A stretch of 24,333 nucleotides of DNA from JAXGVG01 sp040773965 (GCA_040773965.1 JAXGVG010000008.1:1-24333), one strand, 5' to 3'; shown: positions 6,697 to 14,659, counted from the first letter of the stretch. Notes: generated by a model not told the origin, from the letters alone. Program-made: numbers and translations.

Positions 6697-6711
6697 GGGC
6701 CTTTTGGGGCC
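6692..6711. repeat. Two perfect 10-nt tandem repeats next to the permease stop
   Basis: TTTTGGGGCC occurs twice in direct tandem, at 6692-6701 and 6702-6711, touching the permease stop codon at 6712-6714. Together with the 22-nt repeats and the palindrome it makes the 244-nt interval 6468-6711 almost wholly repetitive. Confidence 0.7.
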
Positions 6712-7848
6712 TTAATCCAGCGTTTCGCGGTAGCGCTTCAGGGCGACGGCGGAGATGACGGCGAAGAAGAGCAGCATCGGCCAGATGTGCGGCGCGATGT
6801 CCGTGAAGCCGTTGCCCTTCAGGAAAATGCCGCGAATGATGCGCAGCGCGTGCGTGATCGGGAACACGTTGCCGAGGTACTGCGCCCAGAGCGGCATGCC
6901 GCGAAACGGAAACAGGAAACCTGAAAGCAGCATCGACGGCAAAAAGTAAAACGTCGCCATCTGCATCGCCTGGAGCTGGTTGCGCGCGAAGGTGGAGAGC
7001 GTGAAGCCGATCGCAAGGTTCGCGGCGATAAAGACGCTTAAGGCTGCGCAGAGCAGCCATGCGCTGCCCAGAAACGGCACGCTGAAAAGAAGTTTGGCGG
7101 ACAAGAGGATCACGGCGAGCTGAAGATAGGCGATGAGAATGAAAGGAACGATTTTGCCCGCCATGACCTCGAGGGGCCGCGCGGGCGTGGCGAGCAGGCT
7201 TTCCAGCGTGCCGCGCTCGCGCTCGCGCGTCATGGCCACCGCCGTCATGACGATCAGCGTGAGATTGAACAGGACGGCGATCATTCCCGGCACGATGTTG
7301 TAGGAAGTGATGCCCTCGGGGTTGTAGCGGTTGTGCATCCGGATCTCGAACGGCGGCGGGCGGGGCTCGAGTTTCGGCATGTTCGCCAGATCGCGTTCCA
7401 GCGCCGTCTGGTTGATGCGGCTAAGCGACGCCAGCGCGTTGCCGACCGCGACGGGATCGGTGGCGTCGGATTCGATCAGCATGACCGGCCTTTCGCCGCG
7501 CAAAAGCTTGCGCGTGAACTGCTCGGGGATCGTGATGATGAACTGGACGTCGCCCTGCGCGATCAGCCTTTCCGCCTCCTCGCGCGAAGCGGGCTGGGCC
7601 GCGATGCGGAAATACCCCGTGTTCTGGAGCGCGGCCGTGAGGCTGCGGACGTAAACCGAGTTGTCGGCGGCGGCCAGCGCGGTGGGGAGCCTTTTCGGGT
7701 CCGTGTTGATGGCGAAGCCGAAGAGAATGAGCTGGATGATCGGCATCACGAAAATAAGGCTGAAGGTCGGCTTGTCGCGCAAAAGCTGGAGGAATTCCTT
7801 GATCATCAGGGCGTAGACGCGCTGGAAGGAAAAGAAAGCGTTTCTCAT
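6712..7848 (-). CDS. ABC-2 type transporter permease
   Basis: Inner-membrane permease of an ABC exporter, YbhS/YhhJ-like. The 378-residue protein has a first transmembrane segment at about 29-47 (FSLIFVMPIIQLILFGFAI). A long periplasmic domain of about 130 residues follows (YVRSLTAALQNTGYF to IRMHNRYNPE), then a C-terminal block of five or six membrane segments starting at SYNIVPGMIAVLFNLTLIVM. The motif RERERGTLESLLATPARPLEVMAGK between two segments is the standard coupling region of this family. The ATG at 7848 overlaps the ATPase stop by four bases (ATGA), which implies translational coupling and fixes the start. It is the last gene of the three-gene operon. Only one permease is present, so it probably works as a homodimer. 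The substrate is unknown. Confidence 0.9.
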   Translation of the reverse strand: MRNAFFSFQRVYALMIKEFLQLLRDKPTFSLIFVMPIIQLILFGFAINTDPKRLPTALAAADNSVYVRSLTAALQNTGYFRIAAQPASREEAERLIAQGDVQFIITIPEQFTRKLLRGERPVMLIESDATDPVAVGNALASLSRINQTALERDLANMPKLEPRPPPFEIRMHNRYNPEGITSYNIVPGMIAVLFNLTLIVMTAVAMTRERERGTLESLLATPARPLEVMAGKIVPFILIAYLQLAVILLSAKLLFSVPFLGSAWLLCAALSVFIAANLAIGFTLSTFARNQLQAMQMATFYFLPSMLLSGFLFPFRGMPLWAQYLGNVFPITHALRIIRGIFLKGNGFTDIAPHIWPMLLFFAVISAVALKRYRETLD

Positions 7849-8780
7849 GCGGGGCCGCCTCCCGCGCGGGTCATCGTATGGATGAAAACGTCTTCCAGCG
7901 TCGGCGGCATGCGTTCGGCGCCGGCCTCCTGTTTGGCGATAAGATCGTTGACGGTCGCGTCCAGCGCCTGTCGATCGGTTCCGGCGATATGAATTTGATT
8001 GCCGAAGCTCGTCACCGTCTCCACGCCGGGGGAGGTAAGGAGAATTTTCTTCAGATGGACGGGATCGCGCGCCGTGAGCCGCCACGTGAAAAGGCCGGAT
8101 TTCGCGACGACGTCTTGCACGGGACCGTGAACCAGAAGGCGTCCGGACGACAGGTAGCCGATCAGGTGGCAGCGCTCGGCCTCGTCCATGTAGTGCGTGC
8201 TGACGAGCACCGTAATGCCGCCCGCCGCCAGCGCGTGGATCTCGTCCCAGAACTCGCGCCGCGCTTTCGGATCGACGCCCGCCGTCGGCTCGTCGAGAAG
8301 GAGAAGGCGGGGCGCGTGCAGAATGCAGGCCGCGAGCGACAGGCGCTGTTTCCAGCCGCCCGACAGCTCGCCCGCCAGTTGCCGCGCGCGCCCTTCGAGG
8401 CCAAGCCGGTGCACCGCGTCGTTGGCGACGTTCGGCGGGTCGGGCATTTCATAAAGGCGCGCGATGAACTCCAGGTTTTCCCGGATGGTCAGGTCTTCGT
8501 AAAGCCCGAACTTTTGCGGCATGTATCCGGCCTGGCGCTTGATGGCCGCCGATTGCTTGCGGATATCAAAGCCGAGGCATGTGCCTTCGCCGCCGTCCGG
8601 CGTGAGCAGGCCGCAAAGCATCCGGATCGTCGTCGTTTTGCCGCTGCCGTTGGGGCCCAGAAAGCCGTAAATCGCGCCGTAGGGCACGTCGATGGCGCAA
8701 TCCTGCACGACGGTGCGGGCGCCGAATTTCTTGGTCAGGCCGTGAACGGATATCGCCAGTTCCGGGTCGGCGGCTGTCAT
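7845..8780 (-). CDS. ABC transporter ATP-binding protein
   Basis: ATPase subunit that powers the permease encoded next to it. Walker A is GPNGSGKTT (residues 42-50), the Q-loop Gln is at 89 (YMPQKFG), the signature is ELSGGWKQR (138-146), Walker B is LLLLDEP with Glu164, the D-loop is AGVDP, and the H-loop His is at 196 (STHYMDE). The signature has Trp where the classic LSGGQ has Gln, a position that varies in ABC-2 drug exporters. After the nucleotide-binding domain (to about 235) a C-terminal extension resembles that of daunorubicin-type DrrA ATPases (TVNDLIAKQEAGAERMPPTLEDVFIHTMTR). Length is 311 residues. The ATG at 8780 overlaps the upstream HlyD stop by four bases, so the three genes form one operon. 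Confidence 0.93.
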   Translation of the reverse strand: MTAADPELAISVHGLTKKFGARTVVQDCAIDVPYGAIYGFLGPNGSGKTTTIRMLCGLLTPDGGEGTCLGFDIRKQSAAIKRQAGYMPQKFGLYEDLTIRENLEFIARLYEMPDPPNVANDAVHRLGLEGRARQLAGELSGGWKQRLSLAACILHAPRLLLLDEPTAGVDPKARREFWDEIHALAAGGITVLVSTHYMDEAERCHLIGYLSSGRLLVHGPVQDVVAKSGLFTWRLTARDPVHLKKILLTSPGVETVTSFGNQIHIAGTDRQALDATVNDLIAKQEAGAERMPPTLEDVFIHTMTRAGGGPA

Positions 8781-9733
8781 GGGGCGGGCACGCCGACGTC
8801 CACCGGCTGGCCGGGATGGAGCTTTTCCGGCGTGGCGTCGGGCGTGGCTTCCAGCATGAACAGCAGGCGTTCGCGGTTGTCGCGGTTGTAAAGCTCGGGC
8901 GGCGTGTATTCGGCTTTGGGCGAGACGTAAGAGACGTGCGCGGGAACGGGTTCGCCGCAGCCGGTGCAGGCGATGTGGACTTTCGTCCCGGCGGGAAGCG
9001 TGGCCAGTTTGGCTTCCGGCACGAAAAACCGGACCTTGATGTTGGCCGGCGGCAAAAGCGACACGACGGCCTGACCCGCCGGGATGAACTCGCCCGCGCG
9101 GTAAAGCGTGTCGAAAACAAGCGCGTCGGCGGGGGCCGTGCCGCGTTTCTGGTCGAGCCGCCATTGGGCTTCCGCCACGGCGGCTTGCGTGGCCGCGACA
9201 TCGGCCTGGGCCGCGCGGATCGCGTCGTCGCGGCCGATGCTTTGACGCCCCGAAGCAATCGCGGCTTCGGCTTCGTCAAGGCGCGCGCGGGCCTGATCCA
9301 TGTTGGCTTTGTCCGTATCGACGGCGGCCTGGCTGACCGCTTTGGCCTTGAGCTGTTTCAGGTCGCGTTCGTAAGTGATGGTGGCGAGGTCGAAGGCCGC
9401 TTTGGCCTGATCGCGCCGGGCGGTGAGGGCGTCCAGTTCGGGCTGACGTTTGGCTTTCAGGAGGTCTTCCAGCGTTGCCTGACTGCGTTCCGCTTTGGCG
9501 GAGGCTTGTTCCAGCGCCGCCGTTTCGGCCGCATGCTCCAGCGCGAAGAGGGCTTCGCCTTCTTTCACTTTCTGCCCGCGCCGGACGTTCAGTTCAGTCA
9601 GCGTTCCCGCAATTTGCGGCGCGGCGAGCACGTATTCGCCTTCGGCATAGCCCTGATACGTGGCGGATTCCGGATTCGCCAGGCCTAAGAGCGCAAGAAA
9701 AGAAAGAGAGGCGGCTTTGAGCGAGGAGGGCAT
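8777..9733 (-). CDS. HlyD-family periplasmic adaptor of the ABC exporter
   Basis: Membrane-fusion (adaptor) protein, YbhG-like, expected to link the inner-membrane ABC complex to an outer-membrane channel. The N-terminus MPSSLKAASLSFLALLGLANPESA is a signal peptide or anchor. The biotinyl-lipoyl-like half motif follows (GYAEGEYVLAAPQIAGTLTELNVRRGQKVKEGEALFAL, about residues 28-65). Next comes a long alpha-hairpin rich in Ala, Gln and Glu (about 70-205), the second lipoyl half (YRAGEFIPAGQAVVSLLPPANIKVRFFVPE) and a beta-barrel region ending near PGQPVDVGVPAP. Length is 318 residues. Start 9733 fits the signal peptide, but no good Shine-Dalgarno is seen. TAAAAT at 9755-9750 would give a very short leader. 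No TolC-like gene or dedicated regulator is in the window. Confidence 0.9.
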   Translation of the reverse strand: MPSSLKAASLSFLALLGLANPESATYQGYAEGEYVLAAPQIAGTLTELNVRRGQKVKEGEALFALEHAAETAALEQASAKAERSQATLEDLLKAKRQPELDALTARRDQAKAAFDLATITYERDLKQLKAKAVSQAAVDTDKANMDQARARLDEAEAAIASGRQSIGRDDAIRAAQADVAATQAAVAEAQWRLDQKRGTAPADALVFDTLYRAGEFIPAGQAVVSLLPPANIKVRFFVPEAKLATLPAGTKVHIACTGCGEPVPAHVSYVSPKAEYTPPELYNRDNRERLLFMLEATPDATPEKLHPGQPVDVGVPAP

Positions 9734-10063
9734 GGAGACAAACTATCCAATTTTACGGCGTTGCGCCAGAGACGCGCGGATTTCGTTTCGGCGTTCGGTG
9801 TATCGTTGGGACGCGCGCTGGCGGCCGTGCAATCCTTACGTGACAGGCAATATACATTCATGCATGATTGTATGAAAATGAGGGAAGCCGCCGGAAGAAG
9901 ATGGAACAGCGTTGGGGGCCAAATCCCCCTTTTTCCTCATGGGCTTAACCATAAAAATCGGCATATAAACGGCTTTCGTATGGTTAAAAACCATCTATCA
10001 TGAGAGGATGAATTAGGTTAAAACTCCCAGGACCGAATCAAACCGCCCTGAAGGGAGCCTGCC
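9734..10063. promoter_or_regulatory. Gene-free divergent regulatory tract, 330 nt
   Basis: It separates the ABC operon (minus) from the maoC-pta fusion (plus). It holds a near-palindrome at 9852-9873, a hairpin GGGGG-CCAAAT-CCCCC followed by TTTTT (9914-9934), and inverted arms TTAACCATA/TATGGTTAA (9945-9953 and 9979-9987). A 43-codon reading frame starting near 9874 is not convincing. No other gene is seen. Confidence 0.6.
9852..9873. promoter_or_regulatory. 22-bp operator-like dyad
   Basis: ATACA-T-TCATGCATGA-T-TGTAT is symmetric except for one base pair position in each half. It is 119 nt upstream of the HlyD start and 190 nt upstream of maoC-pta. Its size and symmetry suit a dimeric repressor such as a TetR-type protein, but no regulator gene is nearby. 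Confidence 0.45.
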
Positions 10064-11494
10064 TTGGTGTTCAAGACGGAAACCGTCCTCGAAAACAAAA
10101 CATTTAACGAAATTAGCATCGGCGACAGCGCACGGATCGTTCGCCACCTTACGCAACGAGACGTGGAGCTTTTCGCCGTCGTGTCGGGTGACATCAACCC
10201 CGCCTATGTCGATGAAGCCTACGCCCGCGAAAGCGGCCAGCATGGCCTTGTTGCGCCGGGCCTTTTCGGCGGTGCGCTTATTTCGGCCGTCCTGGGCAGC
10301 AAGCTGCCGGGGCCGGGAACCGTTTACCTCGGGCAGGTCTTGAAATTTTTGAACCCGGTCCGGCCCGGCGATACGCTGGACGTTTCCGTCGTGGCGATCA
10401 GCAAGGAAGACGACAAGAACATTATCGTTTTCGGCTGCACGGTCGTCAATCAGGACGGCAAGGAGGTTATCAAGGGAACGGCGCGCGTCATCGCACCGAC
10501 GGAAAAGTTTCATCGCGCCGCCGTTGTGTTGCCCGATATCGAGCTTCTTCACCGCGACCGGCTCGGCCAGCTTGTCGAGGCGGCCAAAAAACTGCCCACC
10601 CAGCGCACGGCCGTCGTGCATCCCTGTGACGACGTTTCTTTGCAGGGCATGGCCGTCGCCGCCGAGGAGGACCTGATTATCCCGGTTTTGGTGGGACCGG
10701 AGGCGAAAATCCGCGCCGCCGCCGAAACCGCCAATGTCGATCTGAAAAATTACGAAATCTTCGACACGCCGCACAGCCACGCCGCCGCGATCGAGTCCGT
10801 GAACATGGCCCGCAACGGCAAGGTGACAGCGCTCATGAAGGGCAGCCTGCATACCGACGAGCTTATGTCCGCCGTCGTTCACCGCGATCAGGGACTGCGG
10901 ACCGAACGGCGGATGAGCCATGTGTTTGTCATGGACGTGCCGACCTACAAGTGGCCGCTTTTGATCACCGACGCCGCGCTGAACATCGCGCCGGATCTGA
11001 TTGTGAAGCGCGACATATGCCAGAGCGCGATTTATCTTGCGAACGATCTCGGCATGACCAAGCCGAAGCTGGCCCTGCTCGCGGCGACGGAGACCGTCAA
11101 TATCAATATGCAGGCCACGCTGGACGCGGCCTCGCTCTGTAAAATGGCCGATCGCGGCCAGATTACAGGCGGAATCCTCGACGGGCCGCTGGCTTTCGAC
11201 AACGCCATCAGTGCGCGCGCCGCGAAGATTAAGCATATCGAATCGCCGGTGGCCGGGCAGGCCGACATTCTCGTCGTGCCGAACATCGAGGCCGGAAACA
11301 TGTTGGCGAAGCAGCTCGATTATCTCGCCGCCGCGGAATCCGCCGGCATCGTGCTTGGCGCGCGCGTGCCCATCATTCTGACAAGCCGCGCCGACAACGC
11401 GCACGCGCGCCTTGCTTCCGCCGCGCTGGCCGTGCTGACGGCCGCCGGCGACAAGGCCCGCAAGGAAGCCGCTATCGCCTCGGGAAAGGGTTGA
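10064..11494 (+). CDS. MaoC-like hydratase / phosphate acyltransferase fusion
   Basis: Two-domain protein of the enoyl-CoA hydratase / phosphate acetyltransferase type found in alphaproteobacteria. Residues 1 to about 145 form a MaoC-like hotdog domain (GLVAPGLFGGALISAVLG, PVRPGDTLDVSV). Residues about 155-476 form a phosphate acetyl/butyryltransferase domain (HAAAIESVNMARNG, ITDAALNIAPD, GILDGPLAFDNAIS, GARVPIILTSRADNAHAR), which moves an acyl group between CoA and phosphate. The hydratase motif reads SGDINPAYVDEAYA: Asp43 is kept but the expected catalytic His is Tyr48, so hydratase activity is doubtful. Translation starts at TTG 10064 or GTG 10067; AAGGGAG at 10051-10057 serves either. Acetate kinase begins 3 nt after the stop, so the pair forms an acyl-CoA to ATP operon. 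Confidence 0.92.
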   Translation: MVFKTETVLENKTFNEISIGDSARIVRHLTQRDVELFAVVSGDINPAYVDEAYARESGQHGLVAPGLFGGALISAVLGSKLPGPGTVYLGQVLKFLNPVRPGDTLDVSVVAISKEDDKNIIVFGCTVVNQDGKEVIKGTARVIAPTEKFHRAAVVLPDIELLHRDRLGQLVEAAKKLPTQRTAVVHPCDDVSLQGMAVAAEEDLIIPVLVGPEAKIRAAAETANVDLKNYEIFDTPHSHAAAIESVNMARNGKVTALMKGSLHTDELMSAVVHRDQGLRTERRMSHVFVMDVPTYKWPLLITDAALNIAPDLIVKRDICQSAIYLANDLGMTKPKLALLAATETVNINMQATLDAASLCKMADRGQITGGILDGPLAFDNAISARAAKIKHIESPVAGQADILVVPNIEAGNMLAKQLDYLAAAESAGIVLGARVPIILTSRADNAHARLASAALAVLTAAGDKARKEAAIASGKG

Positions 11495-11497
11495 ACC

Positions 11498-12694
11498 ATG
11501 AGCGCTGAGTCCTACATTCTGGTCATGAACGGCGGGTCGTCGAGCCTCAAATTCGCGCTTTTCGACTCGTCCGAAAAATGCGTCGGGCGCGGCATCATCA
11601 GCGAAATCGGCAAAAAGACGAAAATGTCGGCCAAGGGCGAGATCTTCGGCGACAGGGTGAACGATTTACCCGACGTGACGACGTCCTGCAAAACGCCCGG
11701 CGGCGCGGCCGGCGTTTTGCTGGGCTGGCTGGATACGTTTCTGCCGCCGAATGCCCTTTTGGCCGTGGGTCACCGGGTTTTGCATGGCCGCGATTTGCGC
11801 AAGCACATGATCGTTAGGCCGCATTTGATGGCGTATATGAAGGCGCTTATTCCCATGGCGCCTTTGCATCAGCCGTTTAACGTCGAAATCATAGAACAGG
11901 TCGCCAAGCTTTATCCCAAAGTGACGCAGGTCGCGTGTTTCGATACGGCTTTTCACACCACGATCCCGCCGCTGCACCGCCGTTACGCCATTCCGCGCGT
12001 CTGGCACGACAAGGGCGTGTGCCGGTACGGTTATCACGGGCTTTCTTACGATTATATTTCAAGCCGTCTGAAGGAAATCGCGCCCCACGCTTTCGCCGGA
12101 AAGACTGTCGTCTGCCATCTTGGCAACGGTTCGAGTCTCTGCGCGTTGATGGGCGGAAAAAGCTTCGACACTTCGATGGGCTTTACCGTGCTCGAAGGGC
12201 TTGTGATGGGCACGCGGCCCGGCAATCTCGACGCGGGCATCATGCTGTACTTCATGCGCGAGGCGAAGATGGACGAAAAAGCCATCGAGCGCCTGTTATA
12301 TCACGATTGCGGTTTGGCCGGCGTTTCGGGCATCAGTTCGAATATGGCCGATCTGCTGGCGAGCCATGAGCCTTCGGCGCGCGAGGCGATCGATCTTTTC
12401 TGCCTGCGCGTCGTGCGCGAGGTTGGCGGCTTTATCAGCATGCTTGGCGGCCTTGACGCTCTTGTCTTTACCGGCGGCATCGGCGAACACGCGACACCTG
12501 TCCGTGAGCAAATTGTCGCGGCGCTCGGTTGGAAAGGGCTTGTCCTTGACGAAGCGAAAAACGCTAACGGCGATGGCAGCGCGGAAGTCAAGATTTCCAC
12601 GCCGCAAAGCTCAGCTGAAATATGGTTAATTCCCACGAACGAAGAACTGGTGATCGCCCGGCACACGCGCGAACTTGCGAACAGCCAGCATTAA
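11498..12694 (+). CDS. ackA: Acetate kinase
   Basis: Cytoplasmic acetate/propionate-family kinase that transfers phosphate from acyl phosphate to ADP, or the reverse. The 398 residues carry the ASKHA-fold signatures MNGGSSSLKFALF (Asn11), GHRVLHG (Arg93), CFDTAFHTT (Asp149), RYGYHGLSY (His180), HLGNGSSLCA, MGTRPGNLDAG (Arg240), FTGGIGEHA and IPTNEELVIAR, all in the expected order. Length is normal. The ATG at 11498 follows the maoC-pta stop by 3 nt, so translation is probably coupled; no separate promoter is needed. Together the pair can make ATP from acetyl-CoA or activate acetate. A possible weak terminator hairpin lies at 12729-12760. Preference for acetate rather than propionate or butyrate is not decided by the sequence. 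Confidence 0.95.
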   Translation: MSAESYILVMNGGSSSLKFALFDSSEKCVGRGIISEIGKKTKMSAKGEIFGDRVNDLPDVTTSCKTPGGAAGVLLGWLDTFLPPNALLAVGHRVLHGRDLRKHMIVRPHLMAYMKALIPMAPLHQPFNVEIIEQVAKLYPKVTQVACFDTAFHTTIPPLHRRYAIPRVWHDKGVCRYGYHGLSYDYISSRLKEIAPHAFAGKTVVCHLGNGSSLCALMGGKSFDTSMGFTVLEGLVMGTRPGNLDAGIMLYFMREAKMDEKAIERLLYHDCGLAGVSGISSNMADLLASHEPSAREAIDLFCLRVVREVGGFISMLGGLDALVFTGGIGEHATPVREQIVAALGWKGLVLDEAKNANGDGSAEVKISTPQSSAEIWLIPTNEELVIARHTRELANSQH

Positions 12695-12728
12695 ACGAGA
12701 ACGTCCCTGCGATTTTCCTTATGAAAAG

Positions 12729-12760
12729 CCGGTATGGTTTATCGAAATTAACCGTGCCGG
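12729..12760 (+). terminator. Possible terminator hairpin after ackA
   Basis: CCGGTATGGTT (12729-12739) pairs with AACCGTGCCGG (12750-12760), 11 pairs including two G-U in RNA. The following sequence is A+T-rich with scattered T runs rather than a clean T tract. Confidence 0.4.
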
Positions 12761-12847
12761 AATAGATGGCATTTATTTCATTTTATTTTAAGTTTTTTGA
12801 TAAATAATAGAGGTGTTTTAAAGGAGAAATTTTATAGGGAAGACAAC

Positions 12848-13090
12848 ATGATGCTTTCGAAGGATGTGGTCGGCGTTTTGGTCGATCTGATCGAAAACAA
12901 GCTTGGCGCGCTTCAAATCGGCGATCGCGAGGATTTGCGCGAGATGATCGTTCTGCAGCATTGTCTTGCCGAATTGCAGGCCCTGAAAGCGACGCAATCC
13001 GGCGTCCTGAAGGACTTTTGCGATTTGCCGCGTCGCGGTCGCCGCCGCAAGGTCGCCGATATCATGGAAGAAATGCGCGAAAGGGCTTAA
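12848..13090 (+). CDS. Small helical protein, function unknown
   Basis: I do not recognise the family. The 80-residue product has no signal peptide or membrane segment. It reads as three amphipathic helices (SKDVVGVLVDLIENKLGAL; DREDLREMIVLQHCLAELQA; VADIMEEMRERA) with a basic patch LPRRGRRRKV near residues 58-67 that could contact nucleic acid; that is inference. Codon use matches neighbouring genes, which supports it being real. ATG 12848 (or 12851) is chosen with AGGGAAG upstream; the open frame runs back to a TTG at 12797 inside a very A+T-rich leader that is unlikely to be coding. The leader (about 12766-12830) contrasts with the G+C-rich surroundings and probably holds the promoter. gatB converges 42 nt downstream. 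Confidence 0.65.
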   Translation: MMLSKDVVGVLVDLIENKLGALQIGDREDLREMIVLQHCLAELQALKATQSGVLKDFCDLPRRGRRRKVADIMEEMRERA

Positions 13091-13132
13091 GGCCGTTCGA
13101 ATCCGTCCGGGACGCGCGGCGCCGATACCCTT

Positions 13133-14584
13133 CTATTTTAATTTTTCCTTCAGCAATTCATTCAACAGCGCCGGGTTGGCCTTGCCGCCGGTGGCTTTCA
13201 TGACCTGGCCTACGAAAAAGCCGAAAAGCTTGTCCTTGCCGGCCTTGTATTCGGAAACCTTGCCGGCGTTGGCGGCCAAAATTTTGTCGATTTCAACCGC
13301 AATCGCGCCGGAGTCCGTCACCTGTTGAAGGCCTTTTTCCTTCACGATGGAAGCGGCGGATTTGCCCGACTCGACCATGATTTCGAAGACGTCCTTGGCG
13401 ATGCGGCCCGAAATGGTGCTGTCGCCGATAAGGTCGATAAGGCCGCCAAGCGCCGTCGCCGAAACGGGGCTGTCGTCGATGGTCTTGCCAAGGCGGTTGA
13501 TCGCCGCGAAAAGTTCGCCCGTCACCCAGTTGGCCGCCAGTTTGCCGTCGCGGCCTTTGGCGACGTTCTCAAAGAAGTCCGCGCTGGCCCTTTCTGCCAC
13601 GAGCACCGAAGCGTCGTAGGGCTTGAGGCCATATTGCTCGATAAAACGCGTTTTTTTCTCGTCCGGCAATTCGGGCAGCGTCACGCGGATCGCCTCGACC
13701 CAATCAGGGTCAAGCTTGAGCGGCAGAAGATCGGGATCGGGGAAATAGCGGTAGTCGTGCGCTTCTTCCTTTGAGCGCATGGATCGCGTCATGCCTTTGC
13801 CGGTGTCCCACAGCCGCGTTTCCTGTTCCACCGTGCCGCCGGATTCCAGAACTTCGACCTGCCGCCGGGCTTCGTAGTCGATGGCCTGCTGCACAAAGCG
13901 GATGGAGTTCACGTTCTTGATTTCGCACCGCGTGCCGAAGTTCGTGTCGCCCATGCGACGCATGGACAGGTTGACGTCGCAGCGCATGGAGCCTTCTTCC
14001 ATGTTGCCGTCGCAGGTGCCGAGGTAACGCATAATGGCGCGCAGTTTCTTGAGATACGCCGCCGCTTCGTCCGGGCTGCGCATGTCGGGTTCCGACACGA
14101 TTTCCATAAGCGCGACGCCGGACCGGTTTAGATCGACATAGGTTTCATTGGGGCTTTGATCGTGAAGACTCTTGCCCGCGTCCATTTCCAGATGGAGGCG
14201 CGTGATGCCGACTTTGCGCGTTTCGCCGTCGGCGAGATCGAGCTGGATTTCGCCCTTGCCCACAATCGGCTGCTTGTACTGGCTGATCTGGTATCCGGCG
14301 GGCAGGTCGGCATAGAAATAATTCTTGCGGTCGAAGATGGAGTTCAGGTTGATCCGGGCCTTAAGGCCAAGGCCCGTGCGCACGGCCTGTTCGATGCACT
14401 TCGCGTTAATGACGGGCAGCATGCCGGGGAACGCCGCGTCCACAAGGCTGACTTGCGCGTTGGGTTCGGCGCCGAACTCGGTCGATGCGCCGGAGAAAAG
14501 TTTGGCCTTTGACGTTACCTGGGCGTGAACTTCAAGCCCGATGACCATTTCCCATTTGCCGGTAGTGCCATTGATCGTCATCAT
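13133..14584 (-). CDS. gatB: Asp-tRNA(Asn)/Glu-tRNA(Gln) amidotransferase subunit B
   Basis: Subunit B of the GatCAB complex, which amidates mischarged Glu-tRNA(Gln) and/or Asp-tRNA(Asn). It binds the tRNA and activates the side chain with ATP, while GatA supplies ammonia. Signatures are VIGLEVHAQV, LFSGAS, FPGMLPVIN, RKNYFYADLPAGYQISQY, LHLEMDAGKS, DLNRSGVALMEIVSEPD and EEGSMRCDVN in the catalytic cradle. The C-terminal YqeY-like tail domain (about residues 400-483) ends with GQVMKATGGKANPALLNELLKEKL. Length is 483 residues, normal. The start is ATG 14584 or the adjacent ATG 14581, with a weak AAGGT ribosome site. gatA and gatC are not adjacent in this window. yggS is divergent, 75 nt away. 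Confidence 0.96.
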   Translation of the reverse strand: MMTINGTTGKWEMVIGLEVHAQVTSKAKLFSGASTEFGAEPNAQVSLVDAAFPGMLPVINAKCIEQAVRTGLGLKARINLNSIFDRKNYFYADLPAGYQISQYKQPIVGKGEIQLDLADGETRKVGITRLHLEMDAGKSLHDQSPNETYVDLNRSGVALMEIVSEPDMRSPDEAAAYLKKLRAIMRYLGTCDGNMEEGSMRCDVNLSMRRMGDTNFGTRCEIKNVNSIRFVQQAIDYEARRQVEVLESGGTVEQETRLWDTGKGMTRSMRSKEEAHDYRYFPDPDLLPLKLDPDWVEAIRVTLPELPDEKKTRFIEQYGLKPYDASVLVAERASADFFENVAKGRDGKLAANWVTGELFAAINRLGKTIDDSPVSATALGGLIDLIGDSTISGRIAKDVFEIMVESGKSAASIVKEKGLQQVTDSGAIAVEIDKILAANAGKVSEYKAGKDKLFGFFVGQVMKATGGKANPALLNELLKEKLK

Positions 14585-14621
14585 GTGTTATACCTTGCCT
14601 CAAGCGCCCTTTCCGGCGGCC

Positions 14622-14650
14622 ATCATTATGGCCCTAACCCCAATTGTCAA
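14622..14650 (-). promoter_or_regulatory. Candidate sigma-70 promoter of gatB
   Basis: On the minus strand a perfect -35 TTGACA (14650 to 14645) is followed after 17 nt by AATGAT (14627 to 14622), which matches four of six -10 bases. It lies about 38 nt before the gatB start. Confidence 0.5.
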
Positions 14651-14659
14651 ATCCTCCCC

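Noticed and set aside
9874..10003. 43-codon frame (MKMREAAGRRW...) upstream of maoC-pta
   Set aside because: No Shine-Dalgarno, interrupted by hairpins and inverted repeats, no recognisable features.
10013..11404. Minus-strand 463-codon open frame opposite maoC-pta
   Set aside because: The plus strand encodes a complete, recognisable two-domain enzyme; the antisense product is His/Arg-rich with no family motif.
13133..14584. Frameshift or loss in the GatCAB operon because gatA and gatC are missing
   Set aside because: gatB itself is full length and intact; gatB is often encoded apart, and the rest of the genome is not visible.
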